NCBI GenBank assembly: GCA_036272935.1
Contig: DATAXP010000108.1
Location: forward strand, 1-25,802
Length of the DNA stretch: 25,802 bases
Direction of reading: 5' to 3'
From: DATAXP01 sp036272935
GTDB taxonomy: Bacteria > Planctomycetota > Planctomycetia > Pirellulales > PNKZ01
A model generated the notes under the pieces. The model saw nothing but the letters and a program-made list of their open reading frames with translations, was not told the origin of the DNA and did no database searches. The position numbers and the translations under genes are program-made. Position 1 is the stretch's first letter. Every line of letters starts with the position of its first letter. This document shows, piece after piece, positions 22,846 to 25,802 of this stretch.

Positions 22846-24363
22846 CTACCGCCCCCGCGTTTTGGCCAGCGGCTTGGCGAGGTGGTCGGGCCACACGATC
22901 CGCTGCTTTTCGTAACCTGGATCGTCGAACACCGGCCAAGCCGGCGTTTCGTCGCGGATCTCGTGATAACAGGCGGCCAGCATTTCAGCGAGCGCGCGCA
23001 ATCGGGCCGGTTCGCGCTGGGCCAGGTCGGTCGTCTCGCCGCAGTCGTCGCGCAGGTTGTACAGCTCGAAGGCCAGCGGCTCGGCATGTTTCAATGCGTG
23101 ATTGCTCTGGTCGGTGATCGACGGACCGCGCGCCGGACGTTCTGTTAGCTGAGCGAGAATCTTCCAGTCGCCGTCGCGCAGCGCCAGGCACGGTTTGCTG
23201 TGGGCGTCGTTGAACTGCCAATACAATGGCTTCGCGCGGCGTATTTCGCCGCCGGCCAGCAGCGGCAACACGTTCATGCCATCGAGCGTGCGATCGCTGG
23301 GGGGATCGATGCCGATCGCCGCACAAACGGTCGGAAGAAAATCGACACCCGATACCGGCTCATCGGTGACGCTCGCGGATGGTATGCGTTTCGGCCAGCG
23401 GACAATCCCCGGCACCCGAATGCCCCCTTCGTACATGTGACCCTTGAATTCGCGTAGCCCGCCGGACGAGCCGGTGTTGTGCCACCTGGTTCGTTCCGGA
23501 CCGTTGTCGCTGGTGAACCACACCAGCGTGTTGTCGGCCACCCCCAACTCATCGAGCGCCGCCAGCAAGCGGCCGCAGCCGGCGTCCATCTGAGAAATAT
23601 TGCCATGATGGGCCACGCGGCTCGGATCGTCGGGAAAGTTGTATAGCGACGCATAGCGCGGATCGGTCCGGATCGGTTCATGGGGTTCGTGAAAGCAGAC
23701 GTACATGAAAAACGGCTTCGCGGGATCACGCTCGTCGCGCAGCCAGCGGATTGCTTCGCCGACAACGATCTCCGAGGCGTAACCGTCGAGCGGCCCCATC
23801 GGGATCAGATTCCGCACAAAGTTGTACGGCCTGAACTGATTCGGCAGGCAGTTATTCTGCGTGCTGAACCAGTGGCGAAAGCCATGATCGCCTGGCTGCG
23901 GCTGACCAGGCAGGTTGAACATCCCGTTCAGATGCCACTTCCCTGCGTGGCAAGTGTCGTAACCAGCCTGCTGGAGCAACGCGGCGATGGTGATCTCCGA
24001 CGCGCGCAAGTGCATGGGCGAAAGCATCGGAATCTGATTGTGGATCCCTACGCGATACGGTGTGCGCCCGGTCATCAGCCCCGCACGCGACGGCGAACAA
24101 TTCGCTCCGGCGGAATAACAGCTCGTCAGCCGCATCCCTTGGCTGGCCAACCGATCCAAGTGCGGCGTCTTGAGAACCGTATTACCGTTGCACCCAAGAT
24201 CTCCCCAGCCGAGATCGTCGGCAATGATTAGCACGACATTTGGTCTACACTTCTTTTCGTCTAAATCATCCGCAAAAACGTGGCATATAACGAGGGAAAG
24301 GCTTAGCTCGGCAAGGATGAGTGCAGCAACTCTGTGTAGCAACTGGACGGCGAATCTGCGCAT
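22846..24363 (-). CDS. Secreted arylsulfatase-type sulfatase
   Basis: This is a 505-residue sulfatase. The signal peptide (about 1-30, ending CHVFA) is followed by the first metal site, VLIIADDLGWGDLG (D49/D50). The active-site motif is C89-S-P-S-R; C89 is converted to formylglycine by a separate maturation enzyme not seen here. Further family landmarks are GKWHLNG, the second metal site TSDNG, and GHMYEGGIRVPGIVRWP. It should remove sulfate from sulfated sugars in the periplasm or outside the cell, in line with the many sulfatases of marine planctomycetes. The ATG at 24363 gives a clean signal peptide; the GTG at 24408 adds 15 residues without pattern. It is divergent from the integrase remnant and converges with the TPR gene. 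Confidence 0.93.
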   Translation of the reverse strand: MRRFAVQLLHRVAALILAELSLSLVICHVFADDLDEKKCRPNVVLIIADDLGWGDLGCNGNTVLKTPHLDRLASQGMRLTSCYSAGANCSPSRAGLMTGRTPYRVGIHNQIPMLSPMHLRASEITIAALLQQAGYDTCHAGKWHLNGMFNLPGQPQPGDHGFRHWFSTQNNCLPNQFRPYNFVRNLIPMGPLDGYASEIVVGEAIRWLRDERDPAKPFFMYVCFHEPHEPIRTDPRYASLYNFPDDPSRVAHHGNISQMDAGCGRLLAALDELGVADNTLVWFTSDNGPERTRWHNTGSSGGLREFKGHMYEGGIRVPGIVRWPKRIPSASVTDEPVSGVDFLPTVCAAIGIDPPSDRTLDGMNVLPLLAGGEIRRAKPLYWQFNDAHSKPCLALRDGDWKILAQLTERPARGPSITDQSNHALKHAEPLAFELYNLRDDCGETTDLAQREPARLRALAEMLAACYHEIRDETPAWPVFDDPGYEKQRIVWPDHLAKPLAKTRGR

Positions 24364-24462
24364 AAATCGAGGCAACCTGGATGACGGGTGACTGTGGTCG
24401 CGCGGCACCGGCCAATATCTTTGCCCGCGAAGCAGAGGTCAAGTTTTCCGTGGCAGTACACC

Positions 24463-25481
24463 ATGGCTCGAGTTCGCAAACAACGTCGTACCCGCACGGA
24501 AGTGCGTGGCACTGGAAGCAGACCGACTGCTGGTACTACACGCTGCCGGGCACAAAAAAACGCGTTCCACTGTTCGACGAAGCTGGGGAGCGGATCCGCG
24601 GTGCCAACAATCGTGATGCGGCCGAAGATGCCTTGGCTCGTGTGAAGCTGTCGGGCGACCTTGAGAGCCCGACGCAGCCGGCGGCGGCTGACTGGGTCGT
24701 CGCTCGCGTGTGCTCGGAATACATCCAGCATTGCGATCGCAGCGTGGCTGGAGGGACGATGAGCCGTGGCCATCGGGATGCCACGGTGGCGTACTTAAAC
24801 GACCTGTGCCGCCATTGCGGTACCAACAAGATCAGCAAGTTGAAGAAGCATGTCGTGCAGAGCTGGATCGAGAGCCACGCGGGCTGGCGCTCGCCGGCCA
24901 CGCATGGCAGCGTCATTGCGGTCGTCCTGGCGGCATTCAACCGCGCCGAAGAGATGTTCGACGTTCCCAACCCGCTGAAAGGGCTGAAGAAGCCCAAGGC
25001 GCAACCGCGGCTGCAATCGTTTTCGCCTGAGGACGAGCAAGCGATCTACGCTGCGACCGAGGAGCGATTTCGCGAGTTTCTCTTCGCGGCGATTCACACC
25101 GGCCTGCGGCCGTTTTGCGAGCTGGCCAAGATCACGGCCGACGACGTCGAAGTCACCGACCGAGGCATGTTGTGGCGCGTGTACTCGTCGAAGACTAAAA
25201 AGACACGCAAGGTCCCGGTGCGGACCGAAGCTGCGGCACTGGTGCGCAGGTTGATGAAAGCCGTGCCGCCAGGCAGTGGCAAGCACGTGTTTCGCAACTC
25301 ACAGGGCAACCCCTGGACGAAGCCGGCCGGTAAAGACCGGATGTTTGAGCTGAAGAAGCGGCTCGGCTGGCACGACGAGCCAAGGCGGGCGTTTTCGATG
25401 TACACCTACCGGCACACGTTTGCCCATGGGTGCACGGCCTCTCAAGGACCAATGCTGACACGATCGGACCAGTCGCAGTAA
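24463..25481 (+). pseudogene. Tyrosine recombinase/integrase, frameshifted and truncated
   Basis: The gene carries a core-binding domain followed by a partial tyrosine-recombinase catalytic domain. The likely start MARVRKQRR (24463-24489) is in one frame, while YPHGSAWHWKQTDCWYYTL and all that follows is in another; a single lost base near 24489 would join them. The catalytic arginine is in HTGLRPFCELAKI, the lysine strand is SSKTKKTRKVPV, and box II is YTYRHTFAHG. After that the frame runs into 16 unrelated residues and stops at 25481. The usual LGH box and the nucleophilic tyrosine are missing, so the product cannot be an active recombinase. A 366-codon open frame from 24381 exists but has an unnatural N-terminus. 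No att sites were found. Confidence 0.7.
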
Positions 25482-25802
25482 CCCGGCACGAATTCATTGC
25501 CTCGCGGCCCTGGATCGATCTTGTGGCGATTGAAGACTACTTCTTGCCGGTTCGCGATTTCAATTTGCGTGACCGGAAAGCGTATCTCGGGCCAAATTCA
25601 AGGAATGTCGCAGTCGGGCCATTTTTGCCGTACATCACGCCTGCACTGAAGCCGCTACAAGATTACGTCAGCCGCTGTTTGTAGCGACATCCAACGAAAT
25701 CGAGTCGTTCGAATTAAAGCGCGGCACGCTTCGAGCACCTTCGCTCGGTTGACACTGGCTCTGTAGAAAACCGGGTGCCTGCGTTCGGCTGCTAGCGTTG
25801 TC
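25482..25802. other. Region after the integrase remnant, no secure gene
   Basis: An open frame overlapping the integrase tail ends at 25684 with ALKPLQDYVSRCL. Its last 60 residues look protein-like but match no family I know and may be the end of a gene cut by the same event that truncated the integrase. From 25685 to the window edge I see no gene. TGGCTCTGTAGAAAACC at 25756-25772 resembles GGGCTCTGTGGAAACC at 17685-17700 and could be an insertion-sequence end. Confidence 0.3.

Overview
The window looks like a chromosome segment from a planctomycete, most likely of the Pirellulales type. The evidence is the gene content rather than any marker gene. It has a 1033-residue beta-propeller/HEAT/CxxCH cytochrome of the kind common in Planctomycetes, a secreted DUF1080 protein next to a secreted ThuA-like protein, an arylsulfatase with a CSPSR formylglycine motif, single-BON-domain proteins, a large Ala/Pro-rich vWA membrane protein and an exosortase-like membrane protein. 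Base composition is high in GC, genes are spread over both strands in short operons, and many gene borders carry strong inverted repeats.

Layout, left to right. The first 77 bases are the tail of an unrecognised gene. A densely hairpinned spacer follows (254-539), then an OmpR/PhoB-type response regulator (586-1308). A secreted pair, DUF1080 plus ThuA-like, lies at 1499-2929. After an extended -10 promoter comes a small protein overlapping an HNH nuclease (2997-3658), then a NagA-like deacetylase (3687-4862). Convergent to these are a BON-domain protein with a good terminator, an enolase-superfamily protein whose stop codon lies inside a MITE-like inverted-repeat element, and an orphan NarL/FixJ regulator (4967-7678). 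About 890 bases without a recognisable gene lead to a tRNA-Cys(GCA).

The middle holds a beta-barrel outer-membrane protein with a TTG start (8826-10274), a second BON-domain protein (10402-10803), a repeat element, the PVC-type cytochrome (11032-14133), a one-helix small protein and, convergent, the vWA protein (14508-16625). The right part has a PaiB-like FMN-binding protein, a DUF1398 protein, a secondary-metabolism-type amidohydrolase, a translationally coupled operon of an exosortase-like protein and a TPR membrane protein (20083-22841), the sulfatase (22846-24363) and a broken tyrosine-recombinase gene (24463-25481).

How they may work together: DUF1080, ThuA-like, NagA, amidohydrolase, sulfatase and the CxxCH protein fit the planctomycete habit of breaking down sulfated or aminated polysaccharides. 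No single regulated locus for this is visible. The most unusual item is the exosortase-fold protein: it keeps the conserved arginine region but lacks the catalytic cysteine and a recognisable histidine, and it is coupled by a 4-base ATGA overlap to a TPR protein with N-terminal membrane segments. No rRNA, CRISPR array, replication origin or complete insertion sequence was found.
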